64,000 bases of DNA, taken from the NCBI RefSeq assembly GCF_014650055.1, contig NZ_BMUF01000002.1, positions 62,001 to 126,000 on the forward strand. Direction: 5' to 3'. The translations under genes and the position numbers were made by a program. A model generated the notes under the pieces. It had not been told where the DNA came from. It ran no database searches and was given only the letters and a program-made list of their open reading frames with translations. The DNA comes from Streptomyces malachitofuscus. GTDB taxonomy: Bacteria; Actinomycetota; Actinomycetes; Streptomycetales; Streptomycetaceae. Shown in pieces: positions 36,215 to 45,730 of the stretch (the first letter of the stretch is position 1; every line of letters starts with the position of its first letter).

Positions 36215-37153
36215 TCAGTCGGCGCGCCCCCGGCGGGCCAATGCCACCGCGCCTCCTCCTGCCGCCAGCAGGGCGACCGCGCCGCCCGCGATGTACGGCG
36301 TCAGAGAGTCCCCGCCCGTCTCGGCGAGGTTCGCCTCCTCGGGTGCGGCCGCCTCCTCTCGCGCCCCCTGCGGCCGGACGTCGGCGGAATCCTCCGCGGC
36401 GCCCGCTGCGGCAGGAACCTCACACTTCGCCTCCGCCAGCGTGACCGTGCCCTCCACCTCGGCGACGTTCAGCTTCAACGGATTGACGGACACGTCGAGT
36501 CGCAGCGCCGTCGCCGCGGCCGTCGTCGAGGTCGTCGACGTCTTCGACAGGTCCAGCCGGACCGACCCGACCCCCGGCACCTCCACCTCCGTGGGGCCAC
36601 CGGAGGTCAGCGAGACCCGCTTGCCGAGGACCGTCACCGAGGCCGGCAGCGTCACCGAGGCGTGCGGCGTCCTCCCCGCCTCGCAGACGGCCTTCGAGCC
36701 GACCGTCTCGAGCTCGACGACCGACAGCAGCGGCAGTCCGGGGACATGGAGCCGGGCCTTGGCGAGGGTGGTGGACGCCTCCGCACGGTCGCCGTTGACC
36801 GTCGCCTTCGCGTCGGCCACCTCCGCCCGCAGCACGCTGAACGGCCTGCCCCCGTCGACGCCGTCCAGGCTGGCGGTGAGGGCCGTCTTCCGCGCGCTCT
36901 GCGGTGCCCGCACCTCGTTGAGGGAGACGGAGAGCGGGGCGTGGACGGTCTTGTTGAGCAGGGAGACGTCGAGCCCGGTGCGCAGCACGGCGGCGCTCGC
37001 GCTGCCCTGCTCCTCGGTGGCGTGCGCGGAGCCCGCGCCGGCCAGGGCCGCGGGCCCCGCGGCGAGGGCGGTGGCCACGGCGACGATCGCCCAACGGCGT
37101 GCGGGGATACGGAAGTTGATGGTGTTCAAGGCGGTGGGACCCCCATGAGACAT
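36215..37153 (-). CDS. secreted surface protein with LAETG sortase signal
   Basis: A 312-aa protein. The N-terminal signal peptide (hydrophobic core AIVAVATALAAGPAALAG) has probable cleavage after SAHA. The mature part is beta-rich and Ser/Thr/Val-rich. Two Cys (VCEAGR, KCEVP) could form a disulfide. The C-terminus has LAETG followed by a membrane helix (PYIAGGAVALLAAGGGAVAL) and ARRGRAD, i.e. a class E-type sortase sorting signal. It resembles SCO1860 in my recollection. The start could instead be a TTG at about residue 9, which gives a cleaner signal peptide. Confidence 0.82.
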   Translation of the reverse strand: MSHGGPTALNTINFRIPARRWAIVAVATALAAGPAALAGAGSAHATEEQGSASAAVLRTGLDVSLLNKTVHAPLSVSLNEVRAPQSARKTALTASLDGVDGGRPFSVLRAEVADAKATVNGDRAEASTTLAKARLHVPGLPLLSVVELETVGSKAVCEAGRTPHASVTLPASVTVLGKRVSLTSGGPTEVEVPGVGSVRLDLSKTSTTSTTAAATALRLDVSVNPLKLNVAEVEGTVTLAEAKCEVPAAAGAAEDSADVRPQGAREEAAAPEEANLAETGGDSLTPYIAGGAVALLAAGGGAVALARRGRAD

Positions 37154-37307
37154 GACTGGGACCCGGAAAGAATGTCCGCGCGCACGGCGGACCGTCAGCG
37201 ATCCGCCGACTCTTCACTCCTTCGAGGCGGGTTGGCGGATGCGTTCGAATCACGGGGCACGGCTGTTCCCCGCCGTCACCCCTGTGTGTCCCGCCGGGCG
37301 GGCGCTC

Positions 37308-38399
37308 CTACCCGATGACGCGCCCGTTCAGCACCACCCGGCGCGGATCCGTGAGCACCCGGACGTCCGCGCGCGGGTCGGCGCCGTAGACCACCAGGTC
37401 CGCCGGGGCGCCCTCCTCCAGGCCGGGTCGGCCGAGCCACTTCCGGGCCGCCCAGGTGCCGGCGGCCAGGGCCTCGACGGGAGGGATGCCGGCGTTGGCC
37501 AGTTCCGCGACCTCGTCGGCGGCGAGACCGTGCGGGAGCGTCCCGCCGGCGTCCGTGCCGACGAAGACGGGGATGCCGGCGTCGTAGGCGGAGCGCACGG
37601 TGTCGTAGCGGCGTTCGTGGAGCCGGCGCATATGGGCCGACCAGCGCGGGAACTTCGACTCACCGCCGTCGGCGAGCGCGGGGAAGGTGGCGATGTTGAC
37701 GAGGGTGGGGACGATCGCCACGCCCCGCTCGGCGAAGAGCGGGATGGTCTCGTCGGTCAGACCCGTCGCGTGCTCGACGCAGTCGATGCCGGCCTCGACC
37801 AGGTCCCGCAGGGAGTCCTCGGCGAAGCAGTGCGCGGTGACGCGGGCGCCCAGCCGGTGCGCCTCGGCGATCGCCGCCTCGACGGCGCCGCGCGGCCAGC
37901 AGGCGGACAGGTCGCCCAGGTCGCGGTCGATCCAGTCGCCGACCAGCTTCACCCAGCCGTCGCCGCGCCGGGCCTCCTGGGCGACGTACGCGACGAGGTC
38001 GTCGGGCTCGACCTCCCAGGCGTAGTTCCGGATGTAGCGGCGGGTGCGGGCGATGTGCCGGCCGGCCCGGATGATCTTCGGCAGGTCGTCGCGGTCGTCG
38101 ATCCACCGGGTGTCGGAGGGCGAGCCCGCGTCGCGCAGCAGCAGGGCGCCGGCGTCGCGGTCGGTGAGCGCCTGCTTCTCGGCGACGTCCTCGGGGACCG
38201 CGCCGTGCCGGTCGAGTCCCACGTGGCAGTGGGCGTCGACGAGGCCGGGCAGCACCCAGCCGTCGACGGTGCGCACGTCGCGGGCGCCGGCCGGGCGGTC
38301 GTAGGAGATCCGGCCGTCGACGACCCACAGCTCGTCGCGGACCTCGTCCGGGCCGACGAGGATCCGCCCCTTCACGTGCAGCACCGCGCGTTGGCTCAT
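37308..38399 (-). CDS. metal-dependent amidohydrolase
   Basis: A 363-aa amidohydrolase-superfamily protein. The metal-binding HxH is in LPGLVDAHCHVGLDRHG (residues about 55-68). Further ligands are probably in GARVTAHCFAED, GIDCVEHATG and the final Asp in PVFVGTDAGGTLPHG. The C-terminal small beta-domain ends TDPRRVVLNGRVIG. The order is like imidazolonepropionase/prolidase-type members; the substrate is unknown. The start is ATG 38399; a GTG at 38408 would add three residues. It is followed by the ABC transporter genes in the same direction. Confidence 0.82.
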   Translation of the reverse strand: MSQRAVLHVKGRILVGPDEVRDELWVVDGRISYDRPAGARDVRTVDGWVLPGLVDAHCHVGLDRHGAVPEDVAEKQALTDRDAGALLLRDAGSPSDTRWIDDRDDLPKIIRAGRHIARTRRYIRNYAWEVEPDDLVAYVAQEARRGDGWVKLVGDWIDRDLGDLSACWPRGAVEAAIAEAHRLGARVTAHCFAEDSLRDLVEAGIDCVEHATGLTDETIPLFAERGVAIVPTLVNIATFPALADGGESKFPRWSAHMRRLHERRYDTVRSAYDAGIPVFVGTDAGGTLPHGLAADEVAELANAGIPPVEALAAGTWAARKWLGRPGLEEGAPADLVVYGADPRADVRVLTDPRRVVLNGRVIG

Positions 38400-38420
38400 A
38401 CCCGGCACCCTAATAAGACG

Positions 38421-39212
38421 CTACTCGGACTTGCCCACCTGGTCCGAGGTCTCCTCCTCCACGTCCGCCATGGCGGGGTCCAGGAGGCGGGAGAGGAAGT
38501 GGCGGGTGCGTTCGTGCCGCGGGTCGCCGATGACCCGGTCCGGAGTGCCGTCCTCGACGATCACTCCGCCGTCCATGAAGACGACCCGGTCGGCGACCTC
38601 GCGGGCGAAGGTCATCTCGTGGGTGACGACCATCATCGTCATGCCCTCGTTCGCGAGCATCCGCATCACCGCGAGGACGTCGCCGACCAGCTCGGGGTCG
38701 AGCGCCGAGGTCGGCTCGTCGAACAGCATCACCTCGGGGCCCATGGCCAGCGCGCGGGCGATGGCGACGCGCTGCTGCTGGCCGCCGGAGAGGGAGGACG
38801 GGTAGGCGTCCGCCTTCTCGGCGAGGCCGACGCGCCGCAGGTTCTCGGCGGCGACCCGCGCGGCCTCCGCCTTGTCCCGGCGCAGCACCCGGCGCTGCGG
38901 CAGCGTCAGGTTCTCGGTGACCGTGAGGTGCGGGAACAGGTTGAACTGCTGGAAGACCATGCCGATGCGGCGGCGTACGGCATCGATGTCGACGTCCGGG
39001 TCGGTGAGCTCCGTACCGCCGACGAAGACCTGGCCCTTGGTGGGTTCCTCCAGGAGGTTCACGCACCGCAGCAGGGTCGACTTGCCCGAGCCGGACGGGC
39101 CGATGACGCAGACGACCTCGCCCTGGCCGATCTCCAGGTCGATGCCGCGCAGCACCTCGTTGTCGCCGAAGGACTTGTGCAGACCGCTGACGCGGATCTC
39201 CGGTCGGCTCAT
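38421..39212 (-). CDS. polar amino-acid ABC transporter ATP-binding protein
   Basis: A 263-aa ATPase of the GlnQ type. Walker A is [20 protein letters not shown], the Q-loop is [15 protein letters not shown], the signature is [16 protein letters not shown], Walker B is [15 protein letters not shown] and the H-loop is VVTHEMTF. Residues after 245 form an acidic tail. ATG 39212 overlaps the permease stop, so the three transporter genes form one operon transcribed leftward. The substrate is probably a polar or acidic amino acid, not further resolvable. Confidence 0.92.
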   Translation of the reverse strand: MSRPEIRVSGLHKSFGDNEVLRGIDLEIGQGEVVCVIGPSGSGKSTLLRCVNLLEEPTKGQVFVGGTELTDPDVDIDAVRRRIGMVFQQFNLFPHLTVTENLTLPQRRVLRRDKAEAARVAAENLRRVGLAEKADAYPSSLSGGQQQRVAIARALAMGPEVMLFDEPTSALDPELVGDVLAVMRMLANEGMTMMVVTHEMTFAREVADRVVFMDGGVIVEDGTPDRVIGDPRHERTRHFLSRLLDPAMADVEEETSDQVGKSE

Positions 39213-40045
39213 TTCACGGCCTCCTGGGCCTTGGCCTCCATCCGGCGCACGACGAAGCCGAGCGGGATGGTGATCAGCAGGTAGCACAGTCCGGCCACCA
39301 GGATCGGGGTGGAGTTGGCGGTCTGGCTGGCCAGGTCGCGGCCGTACTTGGACAGTTCGCGCTCCTCCAGGGTGACGCCGAGGAAGAGGACCAGCGAGGA
39401 GTCCTTGAAGAGCAGGACGAGTTCGTTGGTGAGCGGCGGGAGGATGATCCGGAAGGCCTGCGGGATGATGATGGAGACCATGGCCCGGGCGGGCGAGAAG
39501 CCCAGGGACCGGGCGGCCTCCATCTGCCCCTTGGGCACCGCCTGGATGCCGGCCCTGATCGTCTCCGCCATGTACGCGGCGGCCACCAGGCCGAGCGCCA
39601 GGGCGACCTTGCCGTAGGTGCCGCCGATGATCTCCGTGCCCGGGAAGGCGAGCGGCACGGCGACGCCGATGAAGATGAAGATCAGCAGCGCGGGCAGGCC
39701 GCGGAAGATCTCGATGTAGATCCCGGCGATCCAGCGGTAGGGCCCGACGGACGACAGCCGCATCAGCGCGATCAGCATGCCGAGGGCGAGCCCGACGGCG
39801 AAGCCGGTGACCGTGTAGAGGACGGTGTTCTTCAGCGCCAGCGTGATGACGTCGGGGAACATCCGCTCGGCGATGTCGGCCTGCGCGAACTGGTTCTGCA
39901 GCCGGTCCCAGTCGGCCGCGACCGCGAAGGCGATCACGGCCGCGACGAACACGGCGTACTGGACGCCGCGCGACAGGCTGCGCTTCTGGCGCCGGGTCAG
40001 GCCCTTCTTCTTCGGCTGGAGTTGCTGCTTCTCCGTGTCGGTCAT
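39209..40045 (-). CDS. polar amino-acid ABC transporter permease
   Basis: A 278-aa HisM/GlnP-type permease with a basic N-terminal stretch of about 25 residues and about six membrane segments. The coupling EAA motif is visible as [40 protein letters not shown] is typical of the family. One permease gene is present, so a homodimer is likely. It starts 5 bp after the binding-protein gene. Confidence 0.92.
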   Translation of the reverse strand: MTDTEKQQLQPKKKGLTRRQKRSLSRGVQYAVFVAAVIAFAVAADWDRLQNQFAQADIAERMFPDVITLALKNTVLYTVTGFAVGLALGMLIALMRLSSVGPYRWIAGIYIEIFRGLPALLIFIFIGVAVPLAFPGTEIIGGTYGKVALALGLVAAAYMAETIRAGIQAVPKGQMEAARSLGFSPARAMVSIIIPQAFRIILPPLTNELVLLFKDSSLVLFLGVTLEERELSKYGRDLASQTANSTPILVAGLCYLLITIPLGFVVRRMEAKAQEAVK

Positions 40046-40049
40046 GGAA

Positions 40050-40901
40050 TCAGGATGCCGCCGGCGAGGCGGCGGACTCGTCGTACGGGCCGATCCACTG
40101 CTCGTACAGCTTCTTGTACGTGCCGTCGGCCTTGGCGTCCGCGAGTGCCTTGTTCACGGCCTCGCGCAGGGCCGTGTTGCCCTTCTTCACCGTGAAGCCG
40201 TACTGCTCGCCGGTGTCGATCTGCTCGGCGACCTGGAAGGCGTCCGCGTTGGCCTGGTCCTTCAGCCAGCCCTGGACGACGGGGTAGTCGATGACGACGG
40301 CCTTGACCTGGCCGGTACGCAGGCCGTTGAGGACGGCGTCGGAGGACTCGAAGGAGACCGGGTCGAAGCCCTCGCCCTTGACGTAGTCCTCGCCGGTGGT
40401 CTGCGCCTGCGCGCCGAGCTTGACGTTCTTGGACTTCACGTCGGCGAGGGAGGTGACGCCGCTGTCCTTGTCGACGAGGACGGCCTGGGTGGCGTTGAAG
40501 TACGGGTCGGAGAAGTCGACGTTCTTCTTCCGCTCCTCGGTGATGGTCATCCCGGCCGCGGCCAGGTCGCACTCGCCGGAGTTGAGGAAGGCGCCGGTCT
40601 TGAAGTTCTCGAAGGGCGTGTCGAGGATCTGCTGCTTCACCCCGAGGTCGTCGGCGACCAGGTCGATCAGCGCGACGTCGAAGCCCTGGACCTTGCCGTC
40701 GATCTCCGACTGGAAGGGCGGGTACGGAAGGTGGGTGCAGGTGGTGAGCTGCCCCGCCTTGACGAGCTCGACCCCGCCGGCGGCGGTCGTGGAACCGCTG
40801 CCTCCGTCGTCGCTGGAGGTGCAGGCGGTCAGGAGCACCAGCCCGGCCGTCGCGGTGGTGGCGGCCAGAACACGGGTCCGGCGGCCGAGGAGCGTCTTCA
40901 C
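40050..40901 (-). CDS. amino-acid ABC transporter substrate-binding lipoprotein
   Basis: A 283-aa protein with a lipoprotein signal peptide: basic start KTLLGRRTR, hydrophobic core, lipobox LTAC with Cys at about residue 27, then a Ser/Gly-rich linker. The periplasmic-binding fold (SBP family 3) shows TTCTHLPYPPFQSEIDGKVQ, GFDVALIDLVADDLG and DLAAAGMTITEERKKNVDFS. It captures the substrate outside the membrane for the permease and ATPase encoded downstream. It is the first gene of the operon, behind a near-consensus promoter. Confidence 0.92.
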   Translation of the reverse strand: MKTLLGRRTRVLAATTATAGLVLLTACTSSDDGGSGSTTAAGGVELVKAGQLTTCTHLPYPPFQSEIDGKVQGFDVALIDLVADDLGVKQQILDTPFENFKTGAFLNSGECDLAAAGMTITEERKKNVDFSDPYFNATQAVLVDKDSGVTSLADVKSKNVKLGAQAQTTGEDYVKGEGFDPVSFESSDAVLNGLRTGQVKAVVIDYPVVQGWLKDQANADAFQVAEQIDTGEQYGFTVKKGNTALREAVNKALADAKADGTYKKLYEQWIGPYDESAASPAAS

Positions 40902-40933
40902 GGGGGCCTCCTGTCAGGGAACTGTGGGTTCCG

Positions 40934-40964
40934 ATTATAAGGAGAGGTTTGAGGTCCTCAAACC
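40934..40964 (-). promoter_or_regulatory. near-consensus promoter overlapped by a perfect palindrome
   Basis: On the minus strand TTGAGG and TATAAT (complement of 40934-40939) are 16 bp apart, about 33 bp upstream of the binding-protein start, a principal-sigma-type promoter. GGTTTGAGGTCCTCAAACC at 40946-40964 is a perfect 9-bp inverted repeat around one base that covers the -35 box and part of the spacer. A repressor bound there would block the promoter. Confidence 0.75.
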
Positions 40965-41082
40965 AAACCGATGGCAGCGGGGCGGTACGGCCTAAGAACC
41001 CTGCGATCCGCTTCCCCGTGGGCGACGGTTTACCCTCGACTGCGTCGTACCCGCGCAGTCGCGAAGCAGAGAGAGCCCCGCC

Positions 41083-42183
41083 GTGACCCACCTTCTCCTC
41101 GGTCTGCCCCCGCTGAGCGCCGCGCACTTCGCCTCGATCGAGGACCGGGTGGCACGGCTGCTGGACACCCGGCAGGACGTCGTGATCATGCAGGGCGAGG
41201 CGCTGCTGCCGCTGGAGGGCGCGATCCGCGCGACCGCCGGCCCCGGCACCACCGCGCTGAACGTCATCACCGGCCCCTACGGGCAGACCTTCGGTGACTG
41301 GCTGCGGGTCTGCGGCGCCACCGTGATCGACCTGACGGTGCCCTTCCACACGGCGGTGACGGCCGAGCAGGTCAGGGCCGCGTTCGCGGAGCACCCGGAG
41401 ATCGACTTCGTGTCCCTGGTGCACGCGGAGGCGGCGACCGGGAACACCAACCCGGTCGCGGAGATCGGCGAGGTGGTGCGGGAGCACGGGGCGCTGTTCT
41501 ACCTGGACGCGGTGGCCTCGATCGGCGCGGAGCCGGTGCTGCCGGACGCGTGGGGCGTGGACCTGTGCGTGATCGGCGCCCAGAAGGCGATGGGCGGCCC
41601 GGCCGGGGTGTCGGCGGTCTCGGTGAGCGAACGCGCATGGGCGCGGATGGCGGCGAACCCGCGGGCACCGCGCCGCTCCTACCTCTCCCTGCTGGACTGG
41701 AAGGAGCGCTGGATCGACGGCGGCCGCAGGACGCTGCTGCACGCGCCGGCCCAGCTGGAGATGCTGGCGCTCCAGGCGTGCGTGGAGCGCATCGAGGCGG
41801 TCGGCCCGGACGTCGTGATGGCCCGGCACGCGTCGGCCGCGGCGGCGACGCGGGCGGGCGCCCTGGCGCTGGGCGGGGGTCTCACGCCGTACGTCCACGA
41901 CGCGGCGGAGGCCGCACCCGTCGCCACGACGCTGCGGGCACCGGCCGGCACGGTGGCCGCGGACCTGGTGGCCCGCGCGCTGGCCGCGGACCCCGCCGTT
42001 CCGCTGGCCGCGGGCGGGGGCGCGCTCGCCAAGGAGATGATCCGCGTCAACCACTACGGCCCCGAGGCGACGCCCGGCGTGGTGCGGTCGAGCCTGACGG
42101 CGCTGGGAGCGGCGCTCGGCGAGCACGGGCTCGACGTGGATACGGAGGGTGCCCTGCGGGCCGTGGAAGCGGCCTGGGGCTGA
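41083..42183 (+). CDS. class V PLP-dependent aminotransferase
   Basis: A 366-aa protein of the serine-pyruvate/alanine-glyoxylate aminotransferase type. It begins HLLLGLPPLSAAHFASIEDR, has VSLVHAEAATGNTNPV (substrate region) and FYLDAVASIGAEPV. The PLP lysine is in CVIGAQKAMGGPAGVSAVSV. The start is GTG 41083 with GAGAG upstream. It is divergent from the ABC transporter and may share the regulatory region at 40946. That link suggests that the transported compound is transaminated here, which is inference. Confidence 0.82.
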   Translation: MTHLLLGLPPLSAAHFASIEDRVARLLDTRQDVVIMQGEALLPLEGAIRATAGPGTTALNVITGPYGQTFGDWLRVCGATVIDLTVPFHTAVTAEQVRAAFAEHPEIDFVSLVHAEAATGNTNPVAEIGEVVREHGALFYLDAVASIGAEPVLPDAWGVDLCVIGAQKAMGGPAGVSAVSVSERAWARMAANPRAPRRSYLSLLDWKERWIDGGRRTLLHAPAQLEMLALQACVERIEAVGPDVVMARHASAAAATRAGALALGGGLTPYVHDAAEAAPVATTLRAPAGTVAADLVARALAADPAVPLAAGGGALAKEMIRVNHYGPEATPGVVRSSLTALGAALGEHGLDVDTEGALRAVEAAWG

Positions 42184-42537
42184 TCGCCCGTCCTGGAATT
42201 CCGTGCGATTATCGGAATCCTTGGCGCGCATTCTCCAGCGTCATTCTTTCGCTTATTTCTCGATTACCTTGCGGAGCAGCTTCCCGTCTTCTTCTGCCCG
42301 CTTTCCCCGGTCCTAAACGCCACGATTTCGAGAAGGGGAAGCGGGGCGTCACCGGAGTTACATACTTGTGACCGGTTCCACACCGCGCCCGTTTTGCACC
42401 CTATACACCAGGAGAAACGGGACATATGGTCGAGTCCTCGCGCGGACCCGCCCGCCCGCGCGATAACACAGATCGAGCTCCTGCGTAACCCCGACAGACG
42501 ATGCAATTTTGAATTTACCTCGGTAAGTTCAATTCGC
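42184..42537. promoter_or_regulatory. gene-free, A+T-richer control region of ectABCD
   Basis: These 354 bases are clearly less G+C-rich than the surroundings and hold no large gene. An imperfect palindrome GTTACATACTTGTGAC lies at 42357-42372. A possible 20-codon ORF starts at 42426 after AGGAGA. I cannot choose a -10/-35 pair with confidence. The region presumably carries the salt- or temperature-responsive ectA promoter and a long 5' leader. Confidence 0.45.
42426..42488 (+). CDS. possible 20-aa upstream ORF in the ectA leader
   Basis: ATG 42426 lies 10 bp after AGGAGA (42410-42415) and opens 20 codons (MVESSRGPARPRDNTDRAPA) to TAA 42486-42488, 49 bp before ectA. The ribosome-binding site is better than that of ectA, which has no clear one. 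It may be a leader that affects ectA translation, or chance. Confidence 0.3.
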   Translation: MVESSRGPARPRDNTDRAPA

Positions 42538-43044
42538 ATGACTGCCGCACAAGCAGACCTGCAAATCGACCGCCCCACCGTGGCGGACGGAGCCGTGCTG
42601 TGGCGGATAGCCAGGGACTCGAAGGTTCTCGACCTGAACTCGTCGTACAGCTATCTGCTGTGGTGCCGCGACTTCGCCGCCACCTCGGCCGTCGCTCGCG
42701 ACGAGCGCGGAGAGCCGATCGGCTTCGTCAGCGGATATCTGCGCCCGGACAGCCCGCGCACCCTGCTCGTCTGGCAGGTCGCGGTCGACGCGTCGTACCG
42801 CGGCCGCGGCCTCGCCGCCGCCCTGCTCGACGGTCTGGCCGCCCGGACCGCCGCGGAGCACGGCGTGGACACCGTGGAGACCACCATCACGCCGGGCAAC
42901 ACCGCGTCCGAGCGCCTGTTCACCGCGTTCGCGGAGCGCCACGGCGCCCTGCTGGAGCGCGAGGTGCTGTTCGACGCCGGACAGTTCCCCGACGGGCCGC
43001 ACGACCCCGAGGTCCTGTACCGCATCGGACCGTTCGCGCTCTGA
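42538..43044 (+). CDS. ectA: L-2,4-diaminobutyrate N-acetyltransferase EctA
   Basis: A 168-aa GNAT-fold enzyme that acetylates the 4-amino group of L-2,4-diaminobutyrate with acetyl-CoA, the second step of ectoine synthesis. The acetyl-CoA motif is VAVDASYRGRGLAAALLDGL (residues about 80-100). DLNSSYSYLLWCRDFAATS and TITPGNTASERLFTAFAERH are characteristic of EctA. ATG 42538 is chosen because the N-terminus then matches the family length. First gene of ectABCD. Confidence 0.95.
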   Translation: MTAAQADLQIDRPTVADGAVLWRIARDSKVLDLNSSYSYLLWCRDFAATSAVARDERGEPIGFVSGYLRPDSPRTLLVWQVAVDASYRGRGLAAALLDGLAARTAAEHGVDTVETTITPGNTASERLFTAFAERHGALLEREVLFDAGQFPDGPHDPEVLYRIGPFAL

Positions 43045-43121
43045 CCCGCCGGCCCGCACGGCCCGCACCCCCGATCTTCCGACTCCCTCTGACCTCCCAC
43101 GCCACCGAGGAGCGATTCGTC

Positions 43122-44393
43122 GTGACCATCACCCAGCCCGATCTCAGCGTCTTCGAGACCCTCGAGTCCGAGGTGCGAAGCTACTGCCGCGGCTGGCCCG
43201 CCGTCTTCGACCGTGCGCACGGCAGCCGCATGTACGACGAGGACGGCCACGAGTACCTCGACTTCTTCGCCGGAGCCGGCTCACTCAACTACGGGCACAA
43301 CAACCCCGTGCTGAAACGCGCGCTCATCGACTACCTGGAGCGCGACGGCGTCACCCACGGCCTCGACATGTCGACGACCGCCAAGCGCACCTTCCTGGAG
43401 TCCTTCCAGAACTGGATCCTGCGCCCGCGCGACCTGCCGTACAAGGTCATGTTCCCGGGCCCGACGGGCACCAACGCCGTGGAGTCCGCGCTGAAGCTGG
43501 CGCGGAAGGTGAAGGGGCGCGAGGCGATCGTGTCGTTCACCAACGCCTTCCACGGCATGTCGCTGGGCTCGCTCGCCGTGACCGGCAACGCCTTCAAGCG
43601 GGCCGGCGCCGGCATCCCGCTGGTGCACGGCACGCCCATGCCGTTCGACAACTACTTCGACGGCAAGGTGCCGGACTTCCTGTGGTTCGAGCGGCTCCTG
43701 GAGGACCAGGGCTCCGGCCTCAACAAGCCCGCCGCCGTGATCGTCGAGACCGTCCAGGGCGAGGGCGGCATCAACGTCGCCCGGCCCGAGTGGCTGCGCG
43801 CCCTGGCCGAGCTGTGCGAACGCCAGGACATGCTGCTCATCGTCGACGACATCCAGATGGGCTGCGGCCGCACCGGTGCCTTCTTCTCCTTCGAGGAGGC
43901 AGGCATCACGCCCGACATCGTCACCGTGTCCAAGTCGATCAGCGGCTACGGACTGCCGATGGCGCTGACGCTGTTCAAGCCCGAACTGGACGTCTGGGAG
44001 CCGGGCGAGCACAACGGCACCTTCCGCGGCAACAACCCCGCCTTCGTCACGGCCACCGCGGCACTGGAGGCCTACTGGGCCGACGGGTCCGCGATGGAGA
44101 AGCAGACCCGCTCGCGCGGTGAGCAGGTCGAGCAGGCGATGATCGCCATCACCGAGGAGAACCTCGCCGACGTGAAGGAGTACCGCGGCCGGGGCCTGGT
44201 GTGGGGCATGGAGTTCCACGACAAGGACCGCGCCGGCCGCATCGCCAAGCGCGCCTTCGAACTCGGGCTGCTGATCGAGACGTCCGGCCCCGAGAGCGAG
44301 GTCGTCAAGCTGCTCCCCGCGCTGACCATCACCCCGGACGAACTGGACGAGGGCCTGCGGACCCTCGCCCGCGCCGTCCGCGAAACCGCCTGA
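43122..44393 (+). CDS. ectB: diaminobutyrate-2-oxoglutarate transaminase EctB
   Basis: A 423-aa class III aminotransferase that makes L-2,4-diaminobutyrate from aspartate semialdehyde and glutamate. It has [35 protein letters not shown] and [20 protein letters not shown]. The PLP lysine is in [23 protein letters not shown] 43122 is preceded by GAGGAG. Gap to ectA 77 bp, to ectC 35 bp. Confidence 0.96.
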   Translation: MTITQPDLSVFETLESEVRSYCRGWPAVFDRAHGSRMYDEDGHEYLDFFAGAGSLNYGHNNPVLKRALIDYLERDGVTHGLDMSTTAKRTFLESFQNWILRPRDLPYKVMFPGPTGTNAVESALKLARKVKGREAIVSFTNAFHGMSLGSLAVTGNAFKRAGAGIPLVHGTPMPFDNYFDGKVPDFLWFERLLEDQGSGLNKPAAVIVETVQGEGGINVARPEWLRALAELCERQDMLLIVDDIQMGCGRTGAFFSFEEAGITPDIVTVSKSISGYGLPMALTLFKPELDVWEPGEHNGTFRGNNPAFVTATAALEAYWADGSAMEKQTRSRGEQVEQAMIAITEENLADVKEYRGRGLVWGMEFHDKDRAGRIAKRAFELGLLIETSGPESEVVKLLPALTITPDELDEGLRTLARAVRETA

Positions 44394-44428
44394 AACACGC
44401 ATCCGAGCCGAGGAGGCATCGCAACACC

Positions 44429-44827
44429 GTGATCGTCCGTTCGTTCAAGGAGATCGAAGGCACCGACCGGCACGTGAAATCCGCGTCCGGCACGTGGGAG
44501 AGCAAGCGCATCGTCCTCGCCAAGGAGAAGGTCGGCTTCTCCCTGCACGAGACGATCCTGTACGCGGGTACGGAGACGTCGATGTGGTACGCGAACCACA
44601 TCGAGGCCGTCGTCTGCACCAAGGGCGAGGCCGAACTGACCGACCGCGAGACCGGGAAGACGTACACCATCACGCCCGGGACCATGTACCTCCTCAACGG
44701 CCACGAGCGGCACACGCTCAAGGTCAAGGAGGACTTCCACTGCATCTGTGTCTTCAACCCGCCCGTCACCGGACGGGAGGACCACGACGAGAACGGCGTC
44801 TACCCGCTGCTCACCGAGGAGGTGTGA
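44429..44827 (+). CDS. ectC: L-ectoine synthase EctC
   Basis: A 132-aa cupin that closes N-gamma-acetyl-diaminobutyrate to ectoine. It has the EctC start [40 protein letters not shown] with the metal-site Glu/His, the Gly/Tyr region [20 protein letters not shown] and [17 protein letters not shown]. The start is GTG 44429 after GAGGAGG. It is directly followed by ectD after 6 bp. Confidence 0.96.
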   Translation: MIVRSFKEIEGTDRHVKSASGTWESKRIVLAKEKVGFSLHETILYAGTETSMWYANHIEAVVCTKGEAELTDRETGKTYTITPGTMYLLNGHERHTLKVKEDFHCICVFNPPVTGREDHDENGVYPLLTEEV

Positions 44828-44833
44828 GTCACC

Positions 44834-45730
44834 GTGACCACGACCACGAACGTCACCGATCTCTACCCCACCCGCGGCGCCACCGAGGTGGCCACTCCCC
44901 GGCAGGACCCGGTCGTCTGGGGCTCCCCGGACACCCCCGGCCCCGTCTCGGCCGCTGACCTGCAGGCCCTGGACCGCGACGGCTTCCTCGCCATCGACCA
45001 GCTCATCGGTCCGGACGAGGTCGGCGAGTACCAGCGCGAGCTCGAGCGGCTGACCACCGACCCGGAGATCCGTGCGGACGAGCGCTCGATCGTGGAGCCG
45101 AAGTCCAAGGAGATCCGGTCCGTCTTCGAAGTGCACAAGATCAGCGAGGTGTTCGCGAAGCTGGTGCGCGACGAGCGGGTCGTCGGGCGGGCCCGGCAGA
45201 TCCTCGGCTCCGACGTCTACGTCCACCAGTCGCGTATCAACGTCAAGCCGGGCTTCGGCGCCAGCGGCTTCTACTGGCACTCCGACTTCGAGACCTGGCA
45301 CGCCGAGGACGGCCTGCCGAACATGCGCACCATCTCGGTCTCGATCGCGCTCACCGAGAACTACGACACCAACGGCGGTCTCATGATCATGCCGGGGTCG
45401 CACAAGACGTTCCTCGGGTGCGCGGGGGCCACGCCGAAGGACAACTACAAGAAGTCCCTGCAGATGCAGGACGCGGGGACGCCGTCCGACGAGGCGCTGA
45501 CGAAGATGGCGTCTGAGTACGGCATCAAGCTGTTCACCGGCAAGGCCGGCTCGGCGACCTGGTTCGACTGCAACGCCATGCACGGCTCCGGGGACAACAT
45601 CACGCCGTTCCCGCGCAGCAACGTGTTCATCGTGTTCAACAGCGTCGAGAACGCGGCGGTCGAGCCGTTCGCGGCCCCGATCCGGCGGCCGGAGTTCATC
45701 GGGGCGCGGGACTTCACCCCGGTGCGGTGA
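44834..45730 (+). CDS. ectD: ectoine hydroxylase EctD
   Basis: A 298-aa Fe(II)/2-oxoglutarate dioxygenase that converts ectoine to 5-hydroxyectoine. The metal triad is visible as H and D in FYWHSDFETWHAEDGLPNMR (residues about 146-148) and the distal His in DCNAMHGSGDNITPFPRSN (about 248). The EctD hallmark HSDFETWHAEDG is complete. It starts at GTG 44834 and ends GARDFTPVR. The last 33 bases, including the stop codon, recur in three tandem copies downstream. Confidence 0.96.
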   Translation: MTTTTNVTDLYPTRGATEVATPRQDPVVWGSPDTPGPVSAADLQALDRDGFLAIDQLIGPDEVGEYQRELERLTTDPEIRADERSIVEPKSKEIRSVFEVHKISEVFAKLVRDERVVGRARQILGSDVYVHQSRINVKPGFGASGFYWHSDFETWHAEDGLPNMRTISVSIALTENYDTNGGLMIMPGSHKTFLGCAGATPKDNYKKSLQMQDAGTPSDEALTKMASEYGIKLFTGKAGSATWFDCNAMHGSGDNITPFPRSNVFIVFNSVENAAVEPFAAPIRRPEFIGARDFTPVR

